A stretch of DNA of 39,156 bases from Microbacterium sp. MYb66 (GTDB lineage: Bacteria; Actinomycetota; Actinomycetes; Actinomycetales; Microbacteriaceae): positions 1 to 39,156 of the forward strand of contig NZ_PCOV01000016.1 of assembly GCF_002979435.1 (NCBI RefSeq), written 5' to 3'. Both the position numbers and the translations under genes were made by a program. The notes beneath the pieces were generated by a model, which had not been told where the DNA came from, made no database searches, and saw only the letters and a program-made list of their open reading frames with translations. Of this stretch, positions 32,429 to 39,156 are shown in pieces; the first letter of the stretch is position 1; the number at the start of each line of letters is the position of its first letter.

Positions 32429-32926
32429 ATGGCGACGAGGATGCTGCTCCTGGCCGAAACGCACGTCCCGAAACGGGCGAAACGACTTCCCGATGCGGTG
32501 CTGCAGGCGGTCGACGACGCCGACGTGGTCGTGCACGCCGGAGACTGGGTCGACATCGAGACGCTGGACCTCCTGCTGTCGCGGTCGCGGGTGCTGCACG
32601 GGGTGTACGGCAACAACGACGGACCGGAACTGCGTTCGCGCCTTCCGGAGGTCGCCCGGTTCAGGGTCGAGGGCGTCGATGTCGCGGTCGTGCACGAGAC
32701 GGGGGAGTCCCGCAAGCGCGAGGAGCGGATGGACGAGGTGTACCCCGGCGTCGATGTCCTCGTGTTCGGCCACTCGCACATCCCCTGGGACACCGTCACC
32801 CCGACCGGTATGCGGTTGCTCAACCCCGGGTCGCCGACCGACCGCCGTCGGCAGCCCGTCTGCACGATGATGTGGGCCGAGGTCAGCGGGGCCACGGTCG
32901 AGTCGACGCTGGTGTCGGTCCCGTGA
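32429..32926 (+). CDS. Calcineurin-like metallophosphoesterase (YfcE type)
   Basis: 165-residue phosphoesterase with two-metal motifs HAGDW, YGNND, HETGE and FGHSHIP. The first motif is unusual: the standard DTH is AETH (E10, H12), so a metal-ligand Asp is replaced by Glu. Members hydrolyse phosphodiesters; the natural substrate is seldom known. GGAGGA precedes the ATG. The stop overlaps the GTG start of the next gene, so the two are probably co-translated. Confidence 0.88.
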   Translation: MATRMLLLAETHVPKRAKRLPDAVLQAVDDADVVVHAGDWVDIETLDLLLSRSRVLHGVYGNNDGPELRSRLPEVARFRVEGVDVAVVHETGESRKREERMDEVYPGVDVLVFGHSHIPWDTVTPTGMRLLNPGSPTDRRRQPVCTMMWAEVSGATVESTLVSVP

Positions 32927-33414
32927 CCGGGCCGCCCGTCTACCGCGCGCCGATGCGGTCGCGCGACGATCGGGTGCCAGACGGGGTTGCCGTGGAACGG
33001 GCGCTCTCACTCGGCGTCTGCGGCGTGGGTGGAGTCCTGGAATCGTCGCCCGCCTCGCTCGAGGAAGCGCTCGTCTCGGTCGATTCCGCGTACGGGGAGC
33101 GGATGGCGCGACGCCTCGAGCGGTTCGCCGCTGTGCCGGATGGCGCGCTGGTCTGGACGCGCGACAGCGATCACCTCTGGTGGCTCGGCATGCTCGACGG
33201 GCCGTGGAGCTATGACGCTGCGTCGGCCGCGCGCGAGGTCGACCTCGTCCATGTCAGGCCCTGCCGGTGGCTCACGGCCCCGGTGGCGCCGAGTGGCGTC
33301 CCACCCGCGGTGCGTGCAGCTTTCGGCCGCGGCGGCCGCAACTGGCAGCGGATCCGTGATGCGGGCGCCTCTCCGGCCTCCGCCGCGCTCTGGCGACGGC
33401 CCGAGAACGCCTGA
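32923..33414 (+). CDS. Conserved hypothetical protein
   Basis: I do not recognise a domain. The likely start is GTG at 32923, overlapping the phosphoesterase stop (GTGA), giving 163 residues; an ATG at 32953 is an alternative. The sequence is soluble and rich in Arg, Ala and Trp, without signal peptide or membrane segments. It contains WTRDSDHLWWLGMLDGPW and ends with an Arg-rich stretch. Codon use matches its neighbours and the frame is open throughout, so it is probably real. Its coupling to a phosphoesterase gene is the only hint of role. Confidence 0.7.
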   Translation: MTGPPVYRAPMRSRDDRVPDGVAVERALSLGVCGVGGVLESSPASLEEALVSVDSAYGERMARRLERFAAVPDGALVWTRDSDHLWWLGMLDGPWSYDAASAAREVDLVHVRPCRWLTAPVAPSGVPPAVRAAFGRGGRNWQRIRDAGASPASAALWRRPENA

Positions 33415-33462
33415 TCACCGCGTCGGTCGCGCGAAGACAGAGTCCCTGCGAAGTGCTGAGTC

Positions 33463-33816
33463 TCAGCGCCAGATGACGGCGAGGCCCGCGTTCAGGAGCG
33501 CGAGGATGCCGATCAGCCAGAACACGGCGGAGGGCACGGTGTCGCCGCGCTTCTGACGCGCGGAGCCGATACCCAGCAGGGCGCCGATGATCACGAGGAC
33601 CACCAGCTTCACGCCGATCTTGACGTAGTTGAGGTCGTACTCGATGCCCCACGGCGCCGCGAGAGCGAGGCCGGCGACACCCGCGATGGCGAGGCCGTAG
33701 TCCATGATCTTCGTGATCTGGCGCTTGCCGCCGAAGGCCTGCGCGGCCCACGAGCCGAAGAGCACGGCGAAGCCGATGAGGTGGATGAACACGACGACCA
33801 GACGCAGAGTCTCCAT
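33463..33816 (-). CDS. Small four-helix membrane protein
   Basis: 117 residues with four hydrophobic segments (about 5-25, 40-57, 66-84 and 95-115) and short polar loops. There is no cysteine, so an iron-sulfur role, sometimes attached to similar actinobacterial proteins, is not supported. Function unknown. It lies 53 bases downstream of ribH on the same strand and could be read from the rib operon, though a gap of that size allows its own promoter. Confidence 0.75.
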   Translation of the reverse strand: METLRLVVVFIHLIGFAVLFGSWAAQAFGGKRQITKIMDYGLAIAGVAGLALAAPWGIEYDLNYVKIGVKLVVLVIIGALLGIGSARQKRGDTVPSAVFWLIGILALLNAGLAVIWR

Positions 33817-33869
33817 GCCCTCACCGTACGAGTGCGGCGGAGGTCTGCGCTAGCAAGGGCAGGCTGACC

Positions 33870-34343
33870 TCAGCCGCGCAGCTCCCGGGTGACGAGGGCC
33901 GTACGCAGAGCGGCGTCCGCGGCCTCGGCGCCCTTGTCCTCCTTCGACCCCTCGAGGCCCGCACGGTCGAGACCCTGCTTCTCGTCGTCGAGGGTGAGCA
34001 CGCCGAATCCGACCGGCTTGCCGGCGTCGAGCGCGACGCGGGTGAGACCGTCGGTGGTCGCCGCCGACACGTACTCGAAGTGGGGCGTGCCCCCGCGGAT
34101 GATCACGCCGAGGGCGACGACGGCATCCGCCCCGCCCGCGAAGGCGGCCTGCGCGGCGATCGCGAGCTCGAACGAGCCGGGCACGCGCACCAGCCGGTGC
34201 GTGGCCTGCGCGGCGTCCAGCACGCGCTCGGCACCCGCGATCAGTCCGTTCGAGATCGTCTCGTGCCAGGTGCCGGCGACGATGACGACGTTCAGACCCC
34301 GTCCGTCGATGTTCCCGGTCTCCGGTGCTCCTGCGCCGCTCAT
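33870..34343 (-). CDS. ribH: 6,7-dimethyl-8-ribityllumazine synthase
   Basis: 157-residue enzyme that condenses 5-amino-6-ribitylaminouracil with 3,4-dihydroxy-2-butanone 4-phosphate in the second-last step of riboflavin synthesis; it assembles into pentamers or capsids. Motifs are GTWHETIS (substrate aromatic stacking), VPGSFELAIAAQ and GVIIRGGTPHFEYVS with catalytic H88. The length is normal. It is the last gene of the rib operon and overlaps ribBA by 4 bases. Confidence 0.96.
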   Translation of the reverse strand: MSGAGAPETGNIDGRGLNVVIVAGTWHETISNGLIAGAERVLDAAQATHRLVRVPGSFELAIAAQAAFAGGADAVVALGVIIRGGTPHFEYVSAATTDGLTRVALDAGKPVGFGVLTLDDEKQGLDRAGLEGSKEDKGAEAADAALRTALVTRELRG

Positions 34344-35608
34344 TTCTCGTCCTCTCCGTGGGCGAGCGCTGCTGCGAGCTCCGCTTCGCCGATGATGTGA
34401 CCCATCCGGTCACGCTTGGTCTCCAGGTACTGGTGGTTGTTCGGGCCGACCCCGACGATCAGCGGCACCTGCTCGACGACGTCGAGCCCGAGTTCGCGCA
34501 GCTGCTCGACCTTGTCGGTGTTGTTCGTCAGCAGACGGACCTTGGACACGCCCAGGTCGGCGAGGATGCCGGCCGCGGCCGCATAGTCTCGGGCGTCCGC
34601 CGGAAGCCCGAGCGCGAGGTTGGCGTCGACGGTGTCGAGGCCCTCCTCCTGCAGGCTGTACGCCCGCAGCTTGTTGATGAGGCCGATGCCGCGGCCCTCG
34701 TGCCCGCGCATGTAGATGACGATCCCGCCCTCCTGCTCGATCGCGTCGAGGGCGGAGTCGAGCTGCGGCCCGCACTCGCACTTCAGCGAGCCGAACGCCT
34801 CGCCGGTCAGGCACTCGGAGTGCACCCGCACCAGGGCGGTCTCGCCGGGCTCCCCGGAGACGACGGCGATGTGGTCGGTCCCCGTGACGCGATCCTTGTA
34901 GGCGAGGAAGCGGAACGAGCCGTGCGTGGTCGGCACCGTGGCGTCGGCGCGCAGGCTCACCCGACGTCCGCGGCGTGCGCTCGGCGTCGCGCCCTCGGGG
35001 TCGATGTCGTTGAGGTGGGCGATGAGCTGCTCGATCGTGATGACGGGAACCCCGTCGCGGGCGCCCAGCTCGATCAGTCCGGGGAGGCGCATCATGCTGC
35101 CGTCCTCTGCGACCACCTCGGCGATCGCACCGACCGGTCGGAGGCCCGCGAGCTTCATCAGCTCGACGGCCGCCTCGGTGTGGCCGCTGCGCTCGCGCAC
35201 GCCGCCGTCGACCGCCCGCAGCGGCAGCACGTGCCCGGGGCGGATGATGCTCGTGGCGGTCGATCCGGGGTTCGCCAGCACGTTCAGCGTGTGGGCGCGG
35301 TCGTGGGCGCTGATCCCGGTCGTGACGCCCTCCGCGGCATCCACGCTCACGGTGTACGCCGTCGAGCGGGCATCCTCGCTCGCGGCCACCATCGGCTGCA
35401 GGTTCAGATGGTCGGCGAGGTCGGTGGGCATCGGGGCGCAGATGAAGCCCGACGACCAGCGCACGGTCCACGCCACCCATTCCGGCGTCGCGAGCTCGGC
35501 CGACAGGATCACGTCGCCCTCGTTCTCGCGGTTCTCATCGTCGGCGACGAGGACGGGACGCCCGGCGCGCAGCGCCTCCAGGGCCTCGGGGATCGTGGAA
35601 AGGCTCAT
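34340..35608 (-). CDS. ribBA: Bifunctional DHBP synthase / GTP cyclohydrolase II
   Basis: 422 residues. The N-terminal half (about 1-205) makes 3,4-dihydroxy-2-butanone 4-phosphate from ribulose 5-phosphate and has the ADDENRENEGD acidic motif. The C-terminal half opens GTP to start the pyrimidine branch and has the zinc cysteines SECLTGEAFGSLKCECG and the RGHEGRGIG loop. The start is the ATG at 35608, overlapping the riboflavin synthase stop; the open frame further upstream is a shadow of ribE. Both entry steps of riboflavin synthesis are therefore on one chain. Confidence 0.97.
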   Translation of the reverse strand: MSLSTIPEALEALRAGRPVLVADDENRENEGDVILSAELATPEWVAWTVRWSSGFICAPMPTDLADHLNLQPMVAASEDARSTAYTVSVDAAEGVTTGISAHDRAHTLNVLANPGSTATSIIRPGHVLPLRAVDGGVRERSGHTEAAVELMKLAGLRPVGAIAEVVAEDGSMMRLPGLIELGARDGVPVITIEQLIAHLNDIDPEGATPSARRGRRVSLRADATVPTTHGSFRFLAYKDRVTGTDHIAVVSGEPGETALVRVHSECLTGEAFGSLKCECGPQLDSALDAIEQEGGIVIYMRGHEGRGIGLINKLRAYSLQEEGLDTVDANLALGLPADARDYAAAAGILADLGVSKVRLLTNNTDKVEQLRELGLDVVEQVPLIVGVGPNNHQYLETKRDRMGHIIGEAELAAALAHGEDEK

Positions 35609-36234
35609 CGCGAGCCTCCTTCCGGTGCGGCGCGGAACGCGAGCAGGCGCTCGACGTGGCGGGCGAGGATGTCGGTCTCCAGGTTGACGCGGTCTCCCAC
35701 GGCGCGGATGCCGAGGGTGGTCGCTGCGAGCGTCTCGGGAATCAGGGAGACCTCGAACCAGGGAGAGGGGTCTGCGGGCTCGCTGACGGCGCTCACGGTC
35801 AGCGAGGTGCCGTCGACCGAGATGGAGCCCTTGTCGACGACGAGCGGGGCGAGGTCGGCGGGCAGGCTGATGCGCAGCACGCTCCACTGGGCGCCGGGAC
35901 GCACCTCGAGCACCTCGCCGACCCCGTCGACGTGTCCCTGCACGATGTGCCCGCCGAGACGCGCGCCGACCGGCATCGCCTTCTCGATGTTCACCCGGGT
36001 GCCGATCGTCGCCGATCCGATCGCGGCGACATCGAGTGTCTGCTTCATCACGTCGGTGTCGAAGGTGTCGGCGGTCGAGCCCACCACGGTCAGGCACACT
36101 CCCGAGACGGCGATGGACTCGCCGTGCACGGCATCCGCCGCGGCGCGGGGTGCCCGCACGGTCAGCCGCCAGCCGTCACCGGCGGGGGCGATCGCGGTGA
36201 TCTCGCCCATCTCTTCGATGATTCCGGTGAACAT
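35605..36234 (-). CDS. ribE: Riboflavin synthase, alpha subunit
   Basis: 209-residue enzyme that dismutates two lumazine molecules into riboflavin and the ribitylaminouracil substrate. It has two tandem lumazine-binding barrels: MFTGIIEEMG and GVCLTVV in the first, and GHIVQGHVDGVG followed by GTSLTVSAV in the second. The start is the ATG at 36234, which shares one base with the ribD stop (TGATG). This gene is called ribC in some species. Confidence 0.96.
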   Translation of the reverse strand: MFTGIIEEMGEITAIAPAGDGWRLTVRAPRAAADAVHGESIAVSGVCLTVVGSTADTFDTDVMKQTLDVAAIGSATIGTRVNIEKAMPVGARLGGHIVQGHVDGVGEVLEVRPGAQWSVLRISLPADLAPLVVDKGSISVDGTSLTVSAVSEPADPSPWFEVSLIPETLAATTLGIRAVGDRVNLETDILARHVERLLAFRAAPEGGSR

Positions 36235-37277
36235 CAGGCGGCTCCTTCGTTCTGCGGTTCTGCGTCTTCGGTGAGGTGTGCGACCGCGAGCATGTCGGCC
36301 CCGAGGGGCACCCACTCGTCGACGGTCAGACGGCGCGCGTCGTCGATGGACGCCACACCGATGTCGGTCAGGGCCAGGCGACCGCCGCCGAGCAGCACCG
36401 GCGCGATGTACGCGAGCACCCGGTCGGCGAGGCCGGCCGCGACGAAGGCGCTGGCGAGCGTCGGCCCACCCTCGACGAACACGCTCTGGATGCCGCGGGC
36501 ATGCAGGTCCGCGGCGATGGCGTGCAGGTCATGGGTGTCGAAGAAGAGCGGGGGATGCGGATGCCGGTGCACCGCAGCGTCAGCGGGCGTGGGCCGGGAG
36601 CCGATCACGACCGGGATCGGCTGGTGGGGCAGCAGCGCATCGCCGTCACGAGCCGTGAGGGCGGGGTCGTCGGCGAGCACGGTACCGGTGCCGACCACGA
36701 TGGCGTCGGCGTGCGCACGGCGGCGATGCACGTCGGCTCTGGCCGCGGGGCCGGTGATCCACTGGCTGGTGCCGTCGGCCGCCGCGGCTCGTCCGTCGAG
36801 GCTCTGCGCCCACTTGACGGTGATGTGCGGGCGACCGAGGCGCTGAGCCCTGAGCCATCCGTCGATCAGTGCGTGTGCGGCCTCCGCCTGCTCGCCGGAC
36901 TCGACATCGACCCCGGCGGCGCGAAGCCGCTCCGCGCCACCGCCCTCGACGGCCCCGGGATCGTCGAGCGCGTAGACGACGCGAGTGATGCCGGCTTCGA
37001 TCAGGGCGACCGCGCACGGTCCGGTGCGCCCGGTGTGATTGCAGGGCTCGAGGGTCACGACCGCGGTTGCTCCGCGCGCGGCGTCGGGGGCGAGCTTCGA
37101 GAGCGCGTCGACCTCGGCGTGCGGCGTGCCCGCGCCGTGGTGCCAGCCTTCGGCCAGGACCGAGCCGTCAGGGGAGAGGATGACGGCTCCCACCTGCGGG
37201 TTCGCTCCCCGCGGGCCGCGGGCGGCCAGCCGGAGCGCGCGACCCATCGCGTCGCGCTCTGCCGCGTTCACTGCCAT
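36234..37277 (-). CDS. ribD: Bifunctional riboflavin deaminase/reductase
   Basis: 347 residues with two domains. The N-terminal cytidine-deaminase-like part (about 1-150) has zinc motif HAEVDAL (H53, E55) and PCNHTGRTGPC (C79, C88). The C-terminal part is a dihydrofolate-reductase-like NADPH reductase containing VKWAQSLDGRAAA. It catalyses two consecutive steps of the pyrimidine branch. It is the first gene of the operon, with AGGAGG before the ATG, and lies 66 bases downstream of an FMN riboswitch, which should lower expression when flavin is plentiful. Confidence 0.96.
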   Translation of the reverse strand: MAVNAAERDAMGRALRLAARGPRGANPQVGAVILSPDGSVLAEGWHHGAGTPHAEVDALSKLAPDAARGATAVVTLEPCNHTGRTGPCAVALIEAGITRVVYALDDPGAVEGGGAERLRAAGVDVESGEQAEAAHALIDGWLRAQRLGRPHITVKWAQSLDGRAAAADGTSQWITGPAARADVHRRRAHADAIVVGTGTVLADDPALTARDGDALLPHQPIPVVIGSRPTPADAAVHRHPHPPLFFDTHDLHAIAADLHARGIQSVFVEGGPTLASAFVAAGLADRVLAYIAPVLLGGGRLALTDIGVASIDDARRLTVDEWVPLGADMLAVAHLTEDAEPQNEGAA

Positions 37278-37343
37278 CCGTCGTCCTCCTCTGAGGCTGC
37301 GGGGTCAGACAGGGGTGGCGGAACGGACGCACGGATGCGTCGC

Positions 37344-37482
37344 GTGCTGCCTCCCTTCCGGACTAGCGAGGTCTCCCTCGCATCACCGTCGGTCCCGGAG
37401 TTCCACCGGATCGGCATCCCGATCTCTCGAGACGCTCGCGGACTGTCACCGCCGGTTCGGATTCCCACCGACCCCGGAGCAC
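37344..37482 (-). ncRNA. FMN riboswitch (RFN element) upstream of ribD
   Basis: Reading the minus strand, the conserved RFN blocks appear in order: CTCCGGGGTCGGTGGGAATC, then CCGAACCGGCGGTGACAGTC, GATCCGGTGGAACTCCGGGA, CCGACGGTGA and AGTCCGGAAGGGAGGCAGCAC-type closing bases. The outer P1 helix pairs GTGCT at the 5' side with AGCAC at the 3' side. FMN binding is known to repress such operons. A short hairpin (37326-37341, GACGCA/TGCGTC) follows without a T-run, and the ribD ribosome binding site is about 45 bases further on, so control could be at translation or transcription. Confidence 0.95.
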
Positions 37483-37565
37483 GTTGTTGCTCTGAGTGTA
37501 CTCAACGCGTCTGCACGCATTTCATTCCGAGACAGGGAGGCGGTGATGCCGACGTGCGGATGCGG

Positions 37566-38429
37566 TCACTTCAGCAGCCGCGAGAGTCGCCGGTCGGCGA
37601 GCACCTTGCCGCCGGTCTGGCAGGTCGGGCAGTACTCCAGCGAGCGGTCGGCGAAGAACACGCTGCGCACCGTGTCGCCGCAGACGGGGCAGGTCTCGCC
37701 GCGGCGCGCGTGCACCTGCATGCCGCGGCGCTTGGCGTCCTTGAGGTCGGCGGGTGGCTTGCCGGAGGCTTCGGCGACCGCCTCGGTCAGCGTCTCGCGC
37801 ATCGCCTCGAACAGGCGCTCGACCTCGGTGTCGTCGAGCTTCCCGGCGATCGCGTACGGCGACATGCGCGCGGCATGCAGGATCTCATCCGAGTACGCGT
37901 TGCCGATGCCCGCGATCACGGCCTGGTCGCGCAGCAGACCCTTGATCTGCATCCGCCGGTCTTCGAGGAGCGCGGCGAAGGCCTCGCGGGTGAACGCGGG
38001 GTCGAGCGGGTCGGGACCGAGCCGGGCGATGCCGGGCACCTCCTGGGGATCGCGCACGACGTACACGGCGAGCGACTTCTTGGTACCGGCCTCGGTCAGA
38101 TCGAACCCGCTGCCGTCGTCGAGTGCGATGCGCAGCGCGATCGGGGACTTTCCCGGCTTGATGAGCGTCGTGGGAAGCGCCTCGTACCAGCGCAGCCATC
38201 CGGCCTTGGCAAGGTGGAACACGAGGTGCAGGTCGTGACCGCAGCGGAGCACCACGAATTTGCCGAGACGAGCGGATCCCGTGATCGTGGCGCCCTGCAG
38301 TGCGGAGATCGGCGGATCGTAGGTCTTCAGAGCGGCGATGGCTGCGACGGTGGCGCGGGTGATCGTGCGGCCGACAGCGCGCTCTTCGAGGAAGGCGGTC
38401 AGGCCCTGGACTTCCGGCATCTCCGGCAT
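37566..38429 (-). CDS. Fpg/Nei-family DNA glycosylase/AP lyase
   Basis: 287-residue base-excision repair enzyme for oxidised bases. MPEMPEVQ aligns with the classical MPELPEVE, giving N-terminal Pro2 as nucleophile and Glu3 as acid, so this start is preferred over the inner Met. K57 lies in LGKFVVL, the H2TH element around DQAVIAGIGNAYSDEIL (168-184), and the C-terminal zinc finger has C247, C250, C267 and C270 with R262. The Fpg HLGMSG loop is HLAKAG here, so the intercalating Met is absent and the base preference may differ from E. coli Fpg. It is a single gene, not linked to polA. Confidence 0.9.
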   Translation of the reverse strand: MPEMPEVQGLTAFLEERAVGRTITRATVAAIAALKTYDPPISALQGATITGSARLGKFVVLRCGHDLHLVFHLAKAGWLRWYEALPTTLIKPGKSPIALRIALDDGSGFDLTEAGTKKSLAVYVVRDPQEVPGIARLGPDPLDPAFTREAFAALLEDRRMQIKGLLRDQAVIAGIGNAYSDEILHAARMSPYAIAGKLDDTEVERLFEAMRETLTEAVAEASGKPPADLKDAKRRGMQVHARRGETCPVCGDTVRSVFFADRSLEYCPTCQTGGKVLADRRLSRLLK

Positions 38430-38503
38430 GCGTTCATCCTGCCATCGCCCTCCGACACTGTCACGTGCCGGTCAGCCGGCATCGCCGACCCGGCCCCCTC
38501 CGC

Positions 38504-38545
38504 ACGGCCCGGCCCCTCGCGCACGTGCGCGAGGGGCCGGGCCGT
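38504..38545. terminator. 42-base perfect palindrome, probable terminator
   Basis: Two 21-base arms meeting at CACGTG are exact reverse complements with no loop or mismatch. It lies 15 bases after the stop of the acetyltransferase gene (minus strand) and 74 bases before the glycosylase start. Almost all pairs are G-C. It should act as a rho-independent terminator without T-run, and would form a cruciform or dimer rather than a simple hairpin in DNA. Confidence 0.75.
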
Positions 38546-38560
38546 ACGGAAAGGAACCGG

Positions 38561-39124
38561 TCAGGGCACCGGCCAGTCGACCGGGGTGCGGTCGTCGTCG
38601 GGCAGCAGTCCCGCCATCCATCCGTCGTCACGACCGCGGGCGCTCGTGAGCGCCTGCCGCTGCAGCCCCTCGTAGCGGAAGCCGAGGGCGCGCGCCGCCC
38701 GTGCCGAGGCGACGTTGCCGACGACGGCCTGCCAGCGGAGCCGCGCGAGACCGAGTTCGGAGAATGCCCAGTCGATCACGGCACGCGCGGCTTCGACGAG
38801 GTAGCCGTTGCCGCGTGCCGAGGCTGTCACCCAGTACCCGAGCTCCGCATGACCGCCCGCCGCATGCTCCTGGATGTGGTGGAGACCGATCATCCCGACC
38901 AGCTCTCCGTCGGCGTATATCCCCCAGACGGTCTCCGAGCCGTCGGCCCACCAGCCGGCGACCAGGCGTATGAACTCCTCGGCGTCTTCGCGGGCGTACG
39001 GGCTCGGCACCGTCGTCCAGCGCGCGATCTCGGGGTCCTGACAGGCATCCGTGATCGCGTCGATGTCGGTTTCGGAAGGGGCGCGCAGCACGAGGCGGTC
39101 GGTGGTGAGGGCGACGGAATCCAT
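38561..39124 (-). CDS. GNAT-family N-acetyltransferase (RimJ/RimL type)
   Basis: 187-residue acetyltransferase. The opening LTTDRLVLRAPSETD and the segment LGYWVTASARGNGYLVEA are typical of the RimJ/RimL group; ARGNGY provides the acetyl-CoA pyrophosphate-binding loop, and NVASARAARALGF is the usual late motif. The acceptor could be a protein N-terminus or a small amine and cannot be told. The gene begins 32 bases from the window end, so its promoter is only partly visible. Confidence 0.9.
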   Translation of the reverse strand: MDSVALTTDRLVLRAPSETDIDAITDACQDPEIARWTTVPSPYAREDAEEFIRLVAGWWADGSETVWGIYADGELVGMIGLHHIQEHAAGGHAELGYWVTASARGNGYLVEAARAVIDWAFSELGLARLRWQAVVGNVASARAARALGFRYEGLQRQALTSARGRDDGWMAGLLPDDDRTPVDWPVP

Positions 39125-39156
39125 CAGATCAGCGTATCCATCTCCCTTCCCGCCTC

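Noticed and set aside
36276..38675. A 799-codon open frame on the plus strand across ribD, the riboswitch and the glycosylase
   Set aside because: It crosses three well-supported minus-strand features and has low-complexity Arg/Gly-rich translation without motifs.
1..39156. tRNA, rRNA, insertion sequences, prophage or plasmid genes
   Set aside because: No tRNA-like or rRNA-like sequence, transposase, integrase, terminal repeats or replication gene was recognised on reading both strands.

Overview
This window is high-GC DNA from an actinobacterium, most likely a Microbacteriaceae member close to Microbacterium. The assignment rests on GC-rich third codon positions throughout, a DUF222/HNH (13E12-type) nuclease gene, an extended GapB-type GAPDH, a GTP-dependent PEP carboxykinase beside a RamB-like regulator, and a riboflavin operon behind an FMN riboswitch. 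It is inferred from gene content only. No rRNA, tRNA, CRISPR array, insertion sequence or phage gene was seen.

Layout. Positions 1-4.3 kb carry a DUF222/HNH protein, the long-form GAPDH (gapB) and an AlkZ-like winged-helix protein. Positions 4.3-24.3 kb form a catabolic island. It holds a Pat/HisC-type aminotransferase (minus strand) and operon 1 (5622-10688: VanB-type reductase, Rieske oxygenase, degenerate HAD-like protein, amidohydrolase, M20D amidase). A GntR/FCD regulator (minus) comes next, then operon 2 (11680-21400: ThDP enzyme, aldehyde dehydrogenase, complete peptide-type ABC importer, second M20D amidase). Two tandem leaderless S10-type serine carboxypeptidases (minus) close the island. 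Positions 24.3-27.7 kb hold a RamB-like regulator divergent from pckG. Positions 27.9-33.8 kb hold a small HTH protein with an ABC exporter, a HAD hydrolase, an MHS-family transporter, a metallophosphoesterase, a hypothetical protein and a small membrane protein. Positions 33.9-37.5 kb are the riboflavin operon ribD-ribE-ribBA-ribH with its FMN riboswitch. The window ends with an Fpg/Nei glycosylase and a GNAT acetyltransferase.

The most notable observation is a conserved AT-rich dyad (AATTGAATRTATC-AAT type) found four times in otherwise GC-rich DNA. It overlaps the operon 1 promoter, the operon 2 promoter (divergent from the GntR gene), the leader of the substrate-binding protein gene, and the promoter region of the S10 peptidase pair. 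This suggests one GntR-controlled regulon that imports a peptide or N-acyl amino acid conjugate, cleaves it with M20D, amidohydrolase and S10 enzymes, and oxidises the products by Rieske oxygenase and by 2-oxo acid decarboxylation plus aldehyde oxidation. The substrate cannot be read from sequence alone.

Central metabolism is also represented: gapB and pckG both fit gluconeogenic growth, which would suit an organism living on peptide- or acid-derived carbon.
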